A stretch of DNA of 64,000 bases from Ganoderma boninense. Lineage: Eukaryota; Basidiomycota; Agaricomycetes; Polyporales; Polyporaceae. Shown piece after piece: positions 43,999 to 56,568 of this stretch; the first letter of the stretch is position 1, and every line of letters starts with the position of its first letter. The notes below the pieces were generated by a model, which worked only from the letters and a program-made list of their open reading frames with translations, was not told the origin of the DNA and did not search any database. The stretch is taken from positions 1 to 64,000 of the forward strand of contig CM035312.1 in NCBI GenBank assembly GCA_002900995.3, given 5' to 3'. A program made the translations under genes and the position numbers.

Positions 43999-44230
43999 CG
44001 TCGAGGAGCGTCGAGGGAGAGAGGAGGGACGGAGCAAGAACGCGTTGCTTGTCGCTGTTGACGCGTTCTGCACTGTATCGCGGGCACGATCACGTGGGAC
44101 GACGCGTCTTCCAGGCGCTTGTTGTGGTTGGCACGCGTGTCTGGGCGCCTGCACAGCGTGCCCAAGTCCGACCACGTCCTCGTCCCCTCGCCCGGTGTGC
44201 TGCACCTTGTCCTCGACATCTCCCGGCGAC
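43999..44230. promoter_or_regulatory. Bidirectional promoter, thymidylate synthase / separase
   Basis: 232 bp separate two divergent start codons, so it must serve both genes. An ACGCGT word (the core of MluI cell-cycle boxes) occurs at about 44,062-44,067 as GACGCGTTCTGC and again near 44,100 as GACGCGTCTTCC. MCB-like control of S-phase genes is known in yeasts; here it is inference. Confidence 0.5.
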
Positions 44231-47200
44231 ATGCCTCCTTCTTCCAATGCTCGCAAGGCTGCCCCTCGCTCCACAAGGTCCGCACCCACGAAGACTAGGC
44301 CTGCGAGCCATGTCTCTCCCGACGACCTCGCCGACAACCTCGCCAACAAACTCACCATTTCCGATCCCAAAGGCAAGGCAAAAGCCGTCCACTCTGACTC
44401 TAGTCCCCAGGATCGCCAGGCAGCTGCAATGCGCGCCGTCAATGCTGCATCCAAATCCCTCTCCACCGTCATCGAATCTGGATGGAAGGCCTCCCAATCC
44501 AAGACATCAGATCGCACCACCGCTGCATCCGCAACAAAGGCAGCGACCTCCGCACGCAGGGATCTTACAAATCTTCGTGCAATCAACCCCGGAAACGTTG
44601 ACATCGAGCGAGCCGCATCTAGTCTCGTTGCCAAGCTCATTACCCTCGACATGGTGCGTCCTTTTCCGTCTCTTTCTGCCCCACCTCCCTCATCCCATCT
44701 CAAGTACAACGCCGCCCTTGGTCTCCTCCAAGATATGCATCCAGCCCTCGTCGTTCTTTACCACGCCGCTCCACCTTGCCCTGCCCTGCCTATCCTCGAC
44801 CTACTCGCGCTTCCTCTACCTGCCGACACAATCTCCGACCTCCATCTGAACCTGATATCTACTTACCTCTTGCACGCTCTCCAAGTCTTCGCACACACTA
44901 CAACTGATCTGTCCGCTCTCGCATCTGCACTCGACGGCTATTCAAGCCCAACACTCCTCGCTTGGGCACCTACTCTCTCTAGTCTTCCTGAGAAACAGCA
45001 TGACCACCTCTTCACCCGCGCATACACCGTCACTTCTCGTCTCGCAGCAACTCCTGCTACTCCTTCGTCCGCCGCCTACTCTCTCCGAATATACTCGCTC
45101 CTCTGTCTAGCCCACACCCGCCCCTCCGTCATAGCTCCGAACACTTTCTGGGAGCAGGCCGTCAAGTTCACCGCCATGTTCGCAAACACAGACTCCACCT
45201 CCCCAGACGAGGCCGCTCAATCTGTCTCTGACTCGTGCGCGCGGCTTGTAGCCGTCGCCGAGAAGAGGAAGGATACGGTCGAGTTCATGACTGGCGTAGC
45301 GTTCGCTCGGTTTTGCGAATACTGGAGTCGCTTCGCGAAGCAGGTGAGTACTCTACTTCGGGAGCCGCCGATTTATGCGCCTCCAGGGGACATAATGCCC
45401 ATGTTGTTGGCCTTTTCCATGCTCTGAATTTATTTCCCGGGGAAGTAGCACTGAGCGCGTACGCTCTAGGGGATCGTACGCTGCTGTCTCCTTGCCTCAA
45501 TTACGTCAAGATTTCCTACATACCTTTACTAACGCCAGTCTTATAGGCAGGAGACTTGCGCGCACTTGAACAAGTTGGCCGACTGGTTCAGCCTGCTCGC
45601 GATGATGCACCACTGGACGAAGAACGGAGCGTGATCGAAGCATCCTCACTAGCCACATCGCTCGCCCGCGCCCTGGCTGTATTCGAACGTTGGGCGGGTG
45701 CGTTTGTGGCTCCTCTGCCCGACTTTTCAACTGAGATTTTGGTTTTCTGCAGATCACACAGACAACTTCGCGTCCAAGCTACATGAATCATCGGCGATCA
45801 TCAAGCGGTGCGGACCATCCCTCTCGCAGGGCGGAAACGACCACGACCGCGTCAAACGCGGGCTGGAGAGATTGCGTCGCGCGGCGGTGAAGGTCGTCGA
45901 GCCATCCCAAGGCTCCTCAGTCACCTTTCCGCGCGAAGTCGAGAGCTGCGCGAAAGCGATACTCGAGCAGATCATCAATGTGCACACTGAGGCCATCACT
46001 CAGGTAAAGGCCCGTATCCATTCATCCTAGCCGAAAGATTCTCACGTTGTGATTGGGCAGCGAAACGCGTTTACGACCAGCACACTCACTCCCGCCCTTG
46101 AAACCCTTTTCACGCTCGCCCGCATTTCGTTTGTGCTGAACAATCCAGACAGCTACGCCCGTGCCCGTGCACACCTCGCGCGCGCGACTGCACTCCTCGC
46201 CGACGTTCCTGCATCTGGGCCCTCGGTTTCCGCTCTAGTTCTCGCGAATTACACGCGTTCCATCTCGGCGGTGTACAACTATGTCGGGAGTCAGCTGCAC
46301 CAGAGTGGCCGGTACGACCATACCGTGCCGTTTGTGGACGAAGGATGCCGCCTCGGCCAGCGCGCGCTGCAGATGTATCGCGCGGCGAAGCGTGAGGGGG
46401 TCACGGAAGTCGAGGGAGAGGGCAAGGGTAAGGAGGAAGCTTGGCAGATGCTCGAAGAGCAGCTCTACAGACGGTGGGAGCTGCTGGCCGTGTGCCATGC
46501 GAAGACTGGTGATCGCAAGGTCAGCTCTGCTCCCGCGAATACATCGACTGTTGAGAGCATTTTTGAGCTAACTGGGATCGTAGTCCGCGTACGATGCGTT
46601 CCTCAACAGCATCAACGCGTTCCCCTTCGCTCAACACAAGTTCGTCGAGCTCTCACGAACGACTCCCCTGGCAGCGCTCTTCGAATCCAGCCCCGCGCTC
46701 AAGCAGCTCGGCGCGCTGCTCGACCGCGTCACGTATATCGCTGCCTGCGAGCTCTTCCACGCCCCGGAGGCTGTCTCCGCATCGTCCTGGTTCTCCGCTG
46801 ACGCGTGTGGCCTTGGCGATGACGATGCCAAGTGCGTCCTTGGTACGCTTCTCGAGCGGCAGATCAGCGGCCTCGAAGAGAGCAAGTGGAAGCAGGGCGT
46901 ACAGAGCGTCCTGCGGCAGCTCCTCGACGACGCGCTTGAGACCTACGCAGTGTCGGAGCGGCCTATCCGGCGAGCGCGCATCCTGCTCAAGAAGCTGGAG
47001 CTCTCGTTCTACTCGGATGCAAGAAAAGAGGGGCAGAACGACGACTTGCAGCAGCACCATAGGGAGGCGCAGACGCTCCTCCTTCGCCAGGTATGTCCCG
47101 TTACGTCGTTCATTCGAGTGTCGCTCATCGCGCTTTTCGAAATGTCTTAGGATTTTGGCCTGGACGCCTCCCTTGCGCGTTTTTCGTCCGAGTTCCTGGC

Positions 47201-50200
47201 TTCGCTCCATCTCTGGCTCGCCATCCATGCACATCGCACACGAGACCCAACGCATTCGCCCTCCATCATCTCTCACGCCGAAGAAGCGTGCAAAGCCATT
47301 CGCGGGATGATCCCGGCTCCTGTTCCTAGGCAGTCTCTCGGGCGGCTGACCCTGGGGCCTGGCAAGTCACTGAAGGACGCGGCGGGCCCGGTCCAACCAC
47401 CCCAGTCGCAGGTTCCGCGACGGACTACACGGGTAAAGGCGGCGCCTGCGGGTGCGCCAGCCGCGCGCGTGAAGGCTGCGCCGCGCACGACGAGGGCGAA
47501 GGTGCCGCCTGTCACGCCGCGGAAGCGGAAGGCGTTGGACCCTGTCTCGCTCAACGCGGGGGGCAGCGCTCAAGCTGCAGCTTCTACCCCGAATGCGGCT
47601 CCCAGCGGCGCTGTAGGAACGATGGAGTTCGACGATTTTGCCCAGTTTGTGGCGCTCATTCGTAAGTTTTTTTTCGTGTACGGGAATGTGTGTCGTTTTA
47701 GCTGATATTGAGTCTTGTGTAGGGATGGTCTCGCATCTTATCGGGCTCGTCGGACATGTGCTCGTTCGGGTGCAGCTCCTCAACGCGGCGAGGAAAGTGA
47801 GCGAGCGGCATGTCGGTGTCGCTTCTGAAGGTAATGACACTCGCTGCAGCAGCACCTTCCATCCCGTACGGAAACTTAATGTTTTGCAGTGTACGTCTCT
47901 TTGACGATAGACACGGCGCACGAATACGTGAAGCTGGGCCGAGCTGAAAAGGCCGTCTCCATCTTGGCTCACGTCCTCCCCGCTGTGCGCAGCGGCTCTC
48001 TCCCCTCTGATGTCGTCATCCTTTTCCTACTGCGATACTCCAGCGCGCTCGCGGCAACCGGCGAGGTGCTCAAAGCGTAGGTTGTCCCCTGTCTTTCGAC
48101 GCTGCCTTTGTGTGACAATACTTTTCCTCTGATGTTCAGGTCCGTGACGTATTGCGATGCTGTCTCCGCTGGGGCGGAGTCTGTCGAGGGGGAGTCGGGT
48201 TTGTCAACAGCCCAGCGCATTCGAGTACGAGCCGCGCTCCTGGAGCGAGCGGCCCAAGCCGCTTTGTCGTATGCCGCGATTCAGGATGCAAGAGTAGGAA
48301 TCTTGATTTTTCTCTCACGCGATGGTATTCACACAACCTTGCATGCAGGACGATCCTACTTCGTCTCTTCAAGGGCTCATGCAAGCGCTCCGTCTGTGGA
48401 ATCGCGCCATTGACACCATTTCTCGCCTCCAGCCCTCGACACCAAAGCAGCCCGCCGATGACAACCCCTTCGAGATGACGCCGAAACAACACGAGGACTC
48501 GAAGAACGCGATCCAGGAACCCCGAGTCCTTTCGTCCCGCGCCTCCAGCCCTCAAGTACTCTTGGACTCGTCCGGCTGGCGTTTAGCCGAAGGCCTTCTT
48601 TCCACACTCCTGTTGCTTTCGCAAGCCTACGCAGCGCGGGGGTCCGCACGAGAAGCCGAGTTTTTCGCACTTCAGACAAGGGACCTCGCAGAATCCTTGC
48701 ACGCGCCCGTCATGATCAGCCGCGCGATGGCTCAGCTCGGCGAGCTCCAGATCCAACTCGGCCTCCTTCAGGAGGGACACCAGTCCCTTATGCGGGCAGC
48801 TGAACTCGTCATGCACCTCAAGGGGCCGGATGCTGCCGAAGTTAGACGGTTGCAGGGACGCTATGGCGTGCTCAGCGCCGATGCGAAGGGCGCACGGCAG
48901 TTGTTCGAAGAAGCGACAAACCTGTTGGATGAGCTTGGCAATATGTTTGCTGCTCTGGACGGCAGCAGTGGGTACGTTAGATTTAATTGCTCAACCGAAG
49001 CGGTGTCATTGAGCGGTGCGCGCAGGGGGAGGAAGTCGCTAGTTGTGTCTCCGAGAGCAGCTCCGAACGCGCAGATGTCGGAAAGTGTCTTGGCACCGAC
49101 GCTGCTCGCCAGAGTCTTGAGACATCAAAGTGAGTTGTCGCATCCAGTTTGGCGAAATTGATCAGCCCGATTGACGGACTTGTTGAATAGTTTCTCTCAT
49201 GCACGACGTTGGCGAAGAGTATACAAAGTTGTTGGAACGCTTTGCTAAATTGCCCCATAACGCGGAGGCGAAGGTTGGTCGCTCCGTATGCGACGGATTC
49301 TCGCTCTCTAACCCGTGACTGTAGGCGGAAGAAATTGCGCTGAGAGCAAAACTCACCCTCGACGAGGTATACTCGCGTTTCCGGGCGGACATCTTCCTCA
49401 GCTCACTGGCGGAATCAGGTGCGTCCTGCCGTAAAATACCGAGTGACTGACATTGATCGAAGGTTTAGCGATGACCATTCCGATGGGCATGTCGGGAGAT
49501 ACCGCTCCTTCATCCGCATCTCAAGACATGTTAGAAACCCTTGGTACAGCCGAGAAACTGTTCTGGGAACACATGGGCTATGTCGCGCGCAGAGGACATG
49601 TTGCGTCCGTCCGAGAGGCTGCCATATGTCTGGCTTTGATCAGGGCATTCCGCACGAGTCTTGGACGTGGAGACAGGTACACGCCAGTGTTGGCTGCTCA
49701 GCTTCTAGGTCAGTCACATTATTACTTTTCTTGGCACTCGTGCTCAACACCCTGAACAGATGCTTCCACCGTCACGACTTTGCGACGCGAGATGGTGGAG
49801 GTCATCCGTCATAAATTCCTCGATCCGAATGCGGCCGATGACTTGCGGTGGCCCATGATCACCCCCAATGGCTCTCCACTCCCTCCAGCAGCGAAACCAC
49901 GGCAGCTCACGCGGTTCAGCCACCCAAGATTCCCTGAAGAAGACGAGCAGGACGATGAGGCGATGGATGACCTCGACCTCAAGTCGTATTGGGACTCTAT
50001 CGCTGAGCGGTACGAAGCTCAGTGCTTCGAATCCCAGCGCATGTCCGTTAGCCAAGTTGACGCGCTGCCCCCGCAATGGACCATCGTCAACGTGAGCGTC
50101 ACTGAAGATAGGCATACCATGTTCGTCACGCGCCAGCGCGCGAGCCAGAAACCGCTTATATTCTGCTTGCCGCTGAAAGGACGACGAGAAGGCCAGGAAG

Positions 50201-51667
50201 ACGAGCACCTGACGTACGACGATGCGATCACCGAGCTCAAGGAGATCATACGTCTTAGCGACGAAGGCGCAAAGCAAGCTGGCGATGTCAAGAAAGACGA
50301 CAAGGCAGGCCGTGTCGCGTGGTGGAAGGGTCGCACTGACCTCGACAGACGTCTCAAAGAACTTTTGGCCGATATTGAGTTTTGCTGGCTTGGCGCGTTC
50401 AAGGTCATTAGGACAGCCTTCGTATCCGCACATAAGAAACTCATCAATCCATTTTAGACCATCTTCCACCCATCAAGAGACCTGCACTCTGACGACCTCG
50501 CTGCCCTACGAACGCGCCTGGATGTCATATTCAAGGGTAGCTTAGTCTTCCAGGATAAGAAGCCCAAGATCCGCCTAGGCCTCGACGACGGCCTGCTCGA
50601 ATGTTTCTCTCATCTCACTCCTTCGTGTCGAGATGAAGAACTGGAGGATCTCGTGTACTTCATCCTCGACCTCTACCAGTTCCACGGCATCCCGGTCGCC
50701 ATCTCTGAAGTCGATATGGATCAGGTAATTGTCGAATTGCGCAACGCGCTGGAAGAACATGCGGCGCGAGTGACGGCGCGAGCCAGTCACGAAGACGACA
50801 ACGGCCACATTTTCCTCGTGTTGGACAAGAACGTCCAGGGAATTCCATGGGAGTCTCTTCCTGTCCTGAGAGGCAAGAGTGTGAGCCGTATACCAAGCGT
50901 CGACTTCTTGCTCGATCGTCTCCAGTTCGCTCGGTGGCAAAAACCCGAGTCGCGAGACCGCCCCGTCGATCGCGCGACAATCGACCCTCGCAAGGCTTAC
51001 TTCGTCTTGAATCCCAGCGGCGATCTGAAAGGCACCGAAGGTCGTTTCGCCGATTGGCTGAAGGGAATGAAGACCGCAGGTTGGGACGGCGTCATCGGCC
51101 GTCCACCAAGTGAACAGCAGCTCCTGGATGCGCTCACCAATCGCGATCTCGTAATGTAAGGTTTTTGCGAATTCGTGCTATCTCCTTGCTCATTCATTTC
51201 TCGCACAGCTATTTTGGGCACGGGGGTGCCGAACAGTACGTGCGTTCGCACAAAATCCGTCATTTGCAGCGGTGTGCAGCAACCATGCTCTGGGGATGCT
51301 CCTCTGGAACGTTGAAGTACATGGGCGACTTCGACCGTACGGGAACCCCCTACCACTACATGCTCGCCGGCTGGTATGTTTTATCCCATTCAGTGAAGCT
51401 TGTCCTTGTGATGACAAATACCTGGTGGGACATAGCCCGACTCTTGTCGCAAACCTCTGGGACGTGACCGACCGCGATATCGACAAGTTCTCGCAGTCTG
51501 TCTTCGACGACCTTCGTTTAACTGCCGCTTCTGTCAAGCATTGGTCTGATGAACGGGACGACTCGACGTCCGTCATCAAAGCAGTCGCCCGTGCGCGAGA
51601 TACGTGCAAGCTGAAATACCTGACCGGCGCAGCACCGGTCGTTTACGGGATACCCTTCTATCTGTGA
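44231..51667 (+). CDS. Separase (peptidase C50)
   Basis: Cysteine protease that cleaves cohesin at anaphase. The gene spans 7.4 kb with more than ten short introns, roughly 2,100-2,200 residues, normal for the family. The start [19 protein letters not shown] is basic and disordered. A long helical-repeat (TPR/ARM-like) region follows. The catalytic end is clear: [19 protein letters not shown], the His motif in [12 protein letters not shown], the Cys motif in MLWGCSSG, then a [18 protein letters not shown] segment across an intron and [16 protein letters not shown]. Both catalytic residues are present. It ends at TGA 51665-51667. Individual internal exons were not all checked for phase, so the span is firm but the exact protein is not. 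Confidence 0.92.
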
Positions 51668-53643
51668 CGTTTCGTTCTACTCCTCTCATGCTGTATCTAT
51701 ACATCCTGTCTTCAGGCATTCATGTTGTTGTCATGTCATCAACAAACAGTCATTTTACCTAATGCACTCTCGATTCTCGAGGAATTCCCATGCTCCACTA
51801 GTCTTATGCTGCGAGGTTAATTGCACCCGGGAATATTTCGTGAGCAAAATCTTGCTTAAGTGCTTCCACACCATGTCAAGGTCCTCGTATCACCGTCATA
51901 CCGTTCAGCAGCGATCACCCTCAACGAACAACACTTGCCTTTACAACGTGCCGCCGCTCGGTAACAAGGGGACTACCCAACTTTGTAATACTTGCTCCCA
52001 GGACTCCGAAGGAGTTCCGAGGACAAAGAGAGGTACGTACTCTGAACAGGACGTCATGCATTCATGCTTCGCCGCCACCATCACAAGACGCAGAATTCGG
52101 AACCCGCACTGGCGGCGCGCACCCTGCCGTTAGCACAGTACCCACGACGCAAACCCTGGAGGCGCCTCGAGCACGGACAGCAACGGACGCATGTTGGTGG
52201 CGGTCGGCCAGCGGCGGGGGTTGATTGAATGAATTTGAGCCGAGCGGGAGTAGGCAGGGGCGGCGCGAAGGCCGCCACCGAACACGAAACACGCACGACC
52301 ATGCCACTGCAGCCTGCAGGTCGTCGTCCGTCCCTCACGCACCGACCTATCGCCAACTTGGAGAAGCAGATCAGCGAGGTTCTGTCCTCGAGGCTCGGCG
52401 AGCCCGGGGGACTTAGGACTGGCTGATATTTGCTGCGGACAGCTACGCGTGCGCGAGTCGACGATGTGGATGTCGACGGACCACTGACAAGCTTCGTTGA
52501 TGACTTCATCATGATCTCGTCCGAATAATCAGATTCCAGGGTCCTTTGTGTTCAAATTCCAGGACGATTCAAGTAGCGCTGTGTCAAGTCAATGTCACCA
52601 TGAAGGATGACCTCGACGTCTGAATAAGTGCTGAGACGTCACGATTCAATATTCAGGATCAAGCGTGCAAACCCCGGCCGGGCGCGAAACCTGCTTACAG
52701 CGCCTTGCAAAACGATAGCTCGTTGGCCCCAAACTTCGCTGAGGAATTTTCAAACTCCGAAGCCCATAAGCGCCCCACTGAATACCAAGACGTGCAGCAA
52801 ATACGCCCTGGAAATGACCAAGACGTGCTCGTTTTGTGTCTCAGAACTATGCCGCACCAGAATGATACAAGAATGGAGGGATTAAAGGAGACACAGTCGA
52901 CACTCTTGAGAGCTGGCCGCTGAGCTTGGTGGAGCTCAGCGGAGCCTGGTGCCCATATTTGGGGGTCGGTTCCTGAGGAACGTTGTGGAGCGCGAGCTAT
53001 CGTTTTGCAAGGCGCTGTAACACCACGCCAAGCATCCTCATCAGAATTCAGACTTCAGCACGATTGTGTACCACCTCCCCGTCCCTGATCGCCCCAGGCC
53101 ATACAAGGGTCAAAGGCAGCAGCAGCCTTATAGAGCCTAGTACTTCTGAAGCCCTCCGAGGCCGCTCCTCCACAGTTCTCCAGGCGCCGAGGGTCGAGCG
53201 CTCAGCTGCAGGAAGATATCGATGTCAATTGCAAGGCGTGGAAAGGCGCCGATGCTGCATGACGATGAGCGAAGCAAGGCGGGGCAGAATTGAGCTATTA
53301 GTAGTATGTCTACACGCGTACGACGACGACGGACGACGGACCCCGGAGCAGAGGGAACCGACATATAGAGATATAGAGATTGATTCAGGAGAGAGAGAGA
53401 GAAGAGAGAGGAGACGTCAGTAACGAGGCCCGAAGGGTACGAGAGGGACAAGTACATAAGCAATAAAGTAAGTTACAACCTACAACCAAGCTGTGGACGC
53501 TGCGGCGCCTCGCTATAGATACAGACAGATACGCGGGGAGATGGGGGATATGTCCGATGGCTGCCCAGACAGACTGAGGTGAGCGTGAGCTAGGGGGAGA
53601 TGGGTGGATGGAAAAGGGGGAGGGGGGGGGGCGGTAGAGGCGG
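51668..53643. other. Convergent intergenic region with a MITE
   Basis: About 2 kb between the stops of separase and the G-alpha gene. Apart from the 320-bp inverted-repeat element at 52698-53017 and a GA-rich tract (about 53,373-53,412), no feature is supported. Confidence 0.6.
52698..53017. mobile_element. 320-bp MITE with 25-bp perfect inverted ends
   Basis: The ends are perfect 25-bp inverted repeats (52698-52722 and 52993-53017) starting CAGCGCCTTGCAAAACGATA, flanked on each side by TA. The TA duplication and CAG start fit Tc1/mariner-like (pogo/Fot1 type) transposons. The inside has no transposase, so it would depend on one elsewhere. The perfect ends suggest recent activity. Confidence 0.8.
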
Positions 53644-56568
53644 TTATACGAAGTTCGCCTTCTCGAGGTTATGGCGGAGGACGCCGTCGCGGACTGCCGG
53701 GTGGGAGCGTGAGCAGATGCTGCATACATACAGACGGAAGATGGAAATGACAGGTGGCAGATGGAAGATGGTCTTACCTGAGGTGAGTGTCGAACCCGTG
53801 GCATTGGTGTCCTGCACAGCGAGCGCGAGAGAGAACGATCAGCATCATCCCCAAGTACGTGCGCGCTAACGCCGCGAAACACTGATACGCACGATAACTG
53901 AGGTGAGGTAGCCGTAGAACGGCCGCGCGATGTGCGGCGAGTACTCGCGATGCTGGTCGCGGAACTTCTTGTGGAGGTCTGCGCGCAGAAGAGCACAGAA
54001 CGGAGAGAGGTCAGCGGCCAAGGCGCGCGGTCAGGCGATCGGAACAGAGGGACTGCGTACGTACATCTTGCGAGCGTCGGCGCGTTGTTCTCGCGGTCCG
54101 CGAAGCTGGGGAGGTACTTGTTGACGCGCGTCCCGCTCGCGAGCTTCTGCTCGAGCAAGTCGTACTTGTTCAGGAACACTATGGCGATGACGATGTCGAT
54201 GCCGATGCCGATGGAGCGCGAAAGAGATGAGGAGAAGCGAGACGAGACGAGGTGGGGAGAGAGGGGGACGCACGGACGATGATGCACTTGGCGAGGAGCT
54301 TGGACTGGACGACGCCCTTCCAGAGCAAAAACGAGTCTTCGAGGCGGTTGACGCGGCGGTCCTCGGCGAGGAGCTCGTCGAAGCACGAGATGGGCGCGAG
54401 GAACAGGATCGCGTGCGCGTCGTCGAAGTACGGGAACCACGCCGCGCGCTGTCAACGCACACGCCACACCCCCCACGCGCGCGCGAACGCGAACGCCGTG
54501 TCAATTCATCAGCATCACAGCACAGCCGCACGGCAGGGTCCGCGAAGGAACCACGGCGAAGGTGAACGGGACGCACCGAGGTCCGGGAGCCGCCGACGTC
54601 GTAGATCATCCACTCGCGCGAGACTTCGGTCGCGGCTGGCGGGAGGTCTGGCGTCAGTGTCAGGGCGCGCGCAACAGCAACAGCAACAAAGAGGGTCATG
54701 GAGGGACATCGGCCGGGCACTCGAGATGCGCGGGAGCACGCACCGGAATTCTCCATCACGAGCTTGTACTCCTGGACGCCGATCGTGCGCAGGCGCGAGC
54801 GCACGACGTCGCTGTCCGAGGGCTGGTAGTCGCGCCGCGTTATGCGGTCGATGTCGTCCAAAAAGCTAATGTATGCACACGGCGGCGTCAGAGTCAGCAT
54901 TAAACACCCCACCACGCCATCCAGCAAAAAACGCACAATCCGGAGGAGAGCTCGATGCGGATCTTGCGTCGGCGGAGGAGGTCGCGCACGACCTGGTCCT
55001 CCCAGAGGGCCTTCATGTCCTCTGCGCAGCTGGCGATGATCTCGGTCGCGTCCTCGAGCTTCGAGCCGTCCGCGCTGGGCCGCACGCCGTCCTCCGCGGT
55101 GCCTGCGATCTTGTAGTACGCACTGCGGACGGCCTCGCGCCAGGAGTTGTTCGCGCGGACGTAGAACTCGGTTGGCCGGCGGCGCGGCGATCCGGTGCCG
55201 TCGATGAAGGGCGCGGCGGCGGCGAGGTCGTCGGAGGGCGAGAGGGACCCGGGCGTGTCGAAGGGGGACTCCTGGACGATCTCGTGCGTGGCGGCGCCGA
55301 TGAGCTGCTTGAGATCTGCTTCGACGCGGCGGAGAGGCGCGAGGCGGAGCTTGAGGAGGGCGTGTGTGTGGCTGAACTGGAAAGCGTAGGGCGAGGCGAG
55401 GAGGGAGGCGGGGCTGGGGGAGTCGCTGGTGTCGGAATGGTGGTGGGGCGAGGCGGATTTGGACATCTCGGCGGAGAGGACGTCGAGGATGGAGTTGATG
55501 GAGCGGACGAGGTTGAGCTGGATCACCGCGCGCCATGACGCGCGCTCTGCCTTCCATGCTCTGGGCGCAAACACGAGCTGAAAGTCTGCGAGAGAGAAAG
55601 TGCCGCGCGTCAGCTACACGCCGAAACAGAGCCACGGGGCCGTGGAGACTTTAACCTACTTTTCAGCGTTGTCGATTTGCCTGCAAATGTAAACGCAGTC
55701 AGCTGGCGCGCTCCCACGAAGAAGCAACGGCGCAACGGCTCAAAACCCTAAATCATATTCGGCGGGAACCCTAATAAAGTAGATCGTCGGGGCGCCGGAT
55801 CGGCAGCTCCGACCTTTGGAGGCACAGCTCAGCGATGGCTATGCGTAATGAGCCCAAACGCAACTCCAGTCGTTCTCAGAACCAACCCCGCATCCTCTTC
55901 TGTCCAACGACGGCGTAACGGAGGCGTGAGAGCAGACCCAGTCCGCCAGCTGTCTCAGAGCCGAAAAGGCAACTGATCTTCCTCGCTGCGGCGTGGAGGG
56001 AGAAGAGTCTACGACGGCGGGGGAAAGGACAGGTGGCAGACAGTCGTCCGACAGAGAAAGCATCGCCACATGAAAAGAAGCAGCCACGCGGAGCCGGGAG
56101 CATGTTCATTCCACGGAAAGAAGAACAATGTGACGGACATAGGCCGTGGCACATCCTCCTTCGTCCAGAGTGTGCCGTAACTCTCCGTACCTCAAAACAT
56201 ACCCATACGTCATACCCTCAATGGAAGCGGCCGCCACACCACAACCGCAATGGGCCGACGCCGCCACGAAGGAGGACAGCAACGGAGAGGGGAGAAGGGA
56301 GAAGGACGAGCGGGAAGGAGGAGACAAGAGGGGAAGGGGACGCACCGGATTCACTCTGGCCGAGGAGGAGGAGCTTGAACATGTTCTTGTGCGTCTTCCA
56401 TGCTGCCCGGTCCCGCTTGATCGTCTCCTCGATCTCGTCGTTGACCCTCTTCGCGTCCGCCTCCCGCCGCAATCGCACCAACCGCTGCTCTGCCGTCTCC
56501 CCCGGGGGCGGGGCTATCGCTGCCGCGAGCGGGTCCTCGGGATCCAGGGAACGGCGCGCGCTATACAT
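53644..56568 (-). CDS. Atypical G-protein alpha subunit
   Basis: Membrane-associated signalling GTPase. Exons include 56346-56568, a 21-nt microexon 55660-55680 coding KSTTLK, 54937-55585, 54744-54865, 54577-54635, 54274-54448 and several more to the stop TAA at 53644-53646. Phases close through the first six. Motifs: P-loop GQSESGKST, VFAPRAWKAERASWRAVIQL, switch I RSRLRTIGV, switch II DVGGSRTSRAAW, APISCFDELL, NKxD as FLNKYDLL, and guanine-binding TNAT. The catalytic Gln of DVGGQ is Ser, and the P-loop Gly of GAGES is Ser. A Ser/Pro-rich insert lies in the helical domain. There is no MGxxxS myristoylation start (MYSARRSLDP). It is close to basidiomycete-specific G-alphas in layout; its receptor is unknown. 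Confidence 0.87.

Noticed and set aside
43697..45427. Long plus-strand open frame (576 codons) across thymidylate synthase and the separase start
   Set aside because: It is antisense to a certain gene; its real part is only separase exon 1, which begins at 44231.
52062..52512. Possible minus-strand gene downstream of separase
   Set aside because: Cys/Arg/Ser-rich chance frame with no motif, start or splice support.
53385..55635. Very long Arg/Ser-rich minus-strand frames over the G-alpha gene
   Set aside because: They are shadows in GC-rich DNA. The true exons are in other frames, fixed by the G-alpha motifs.
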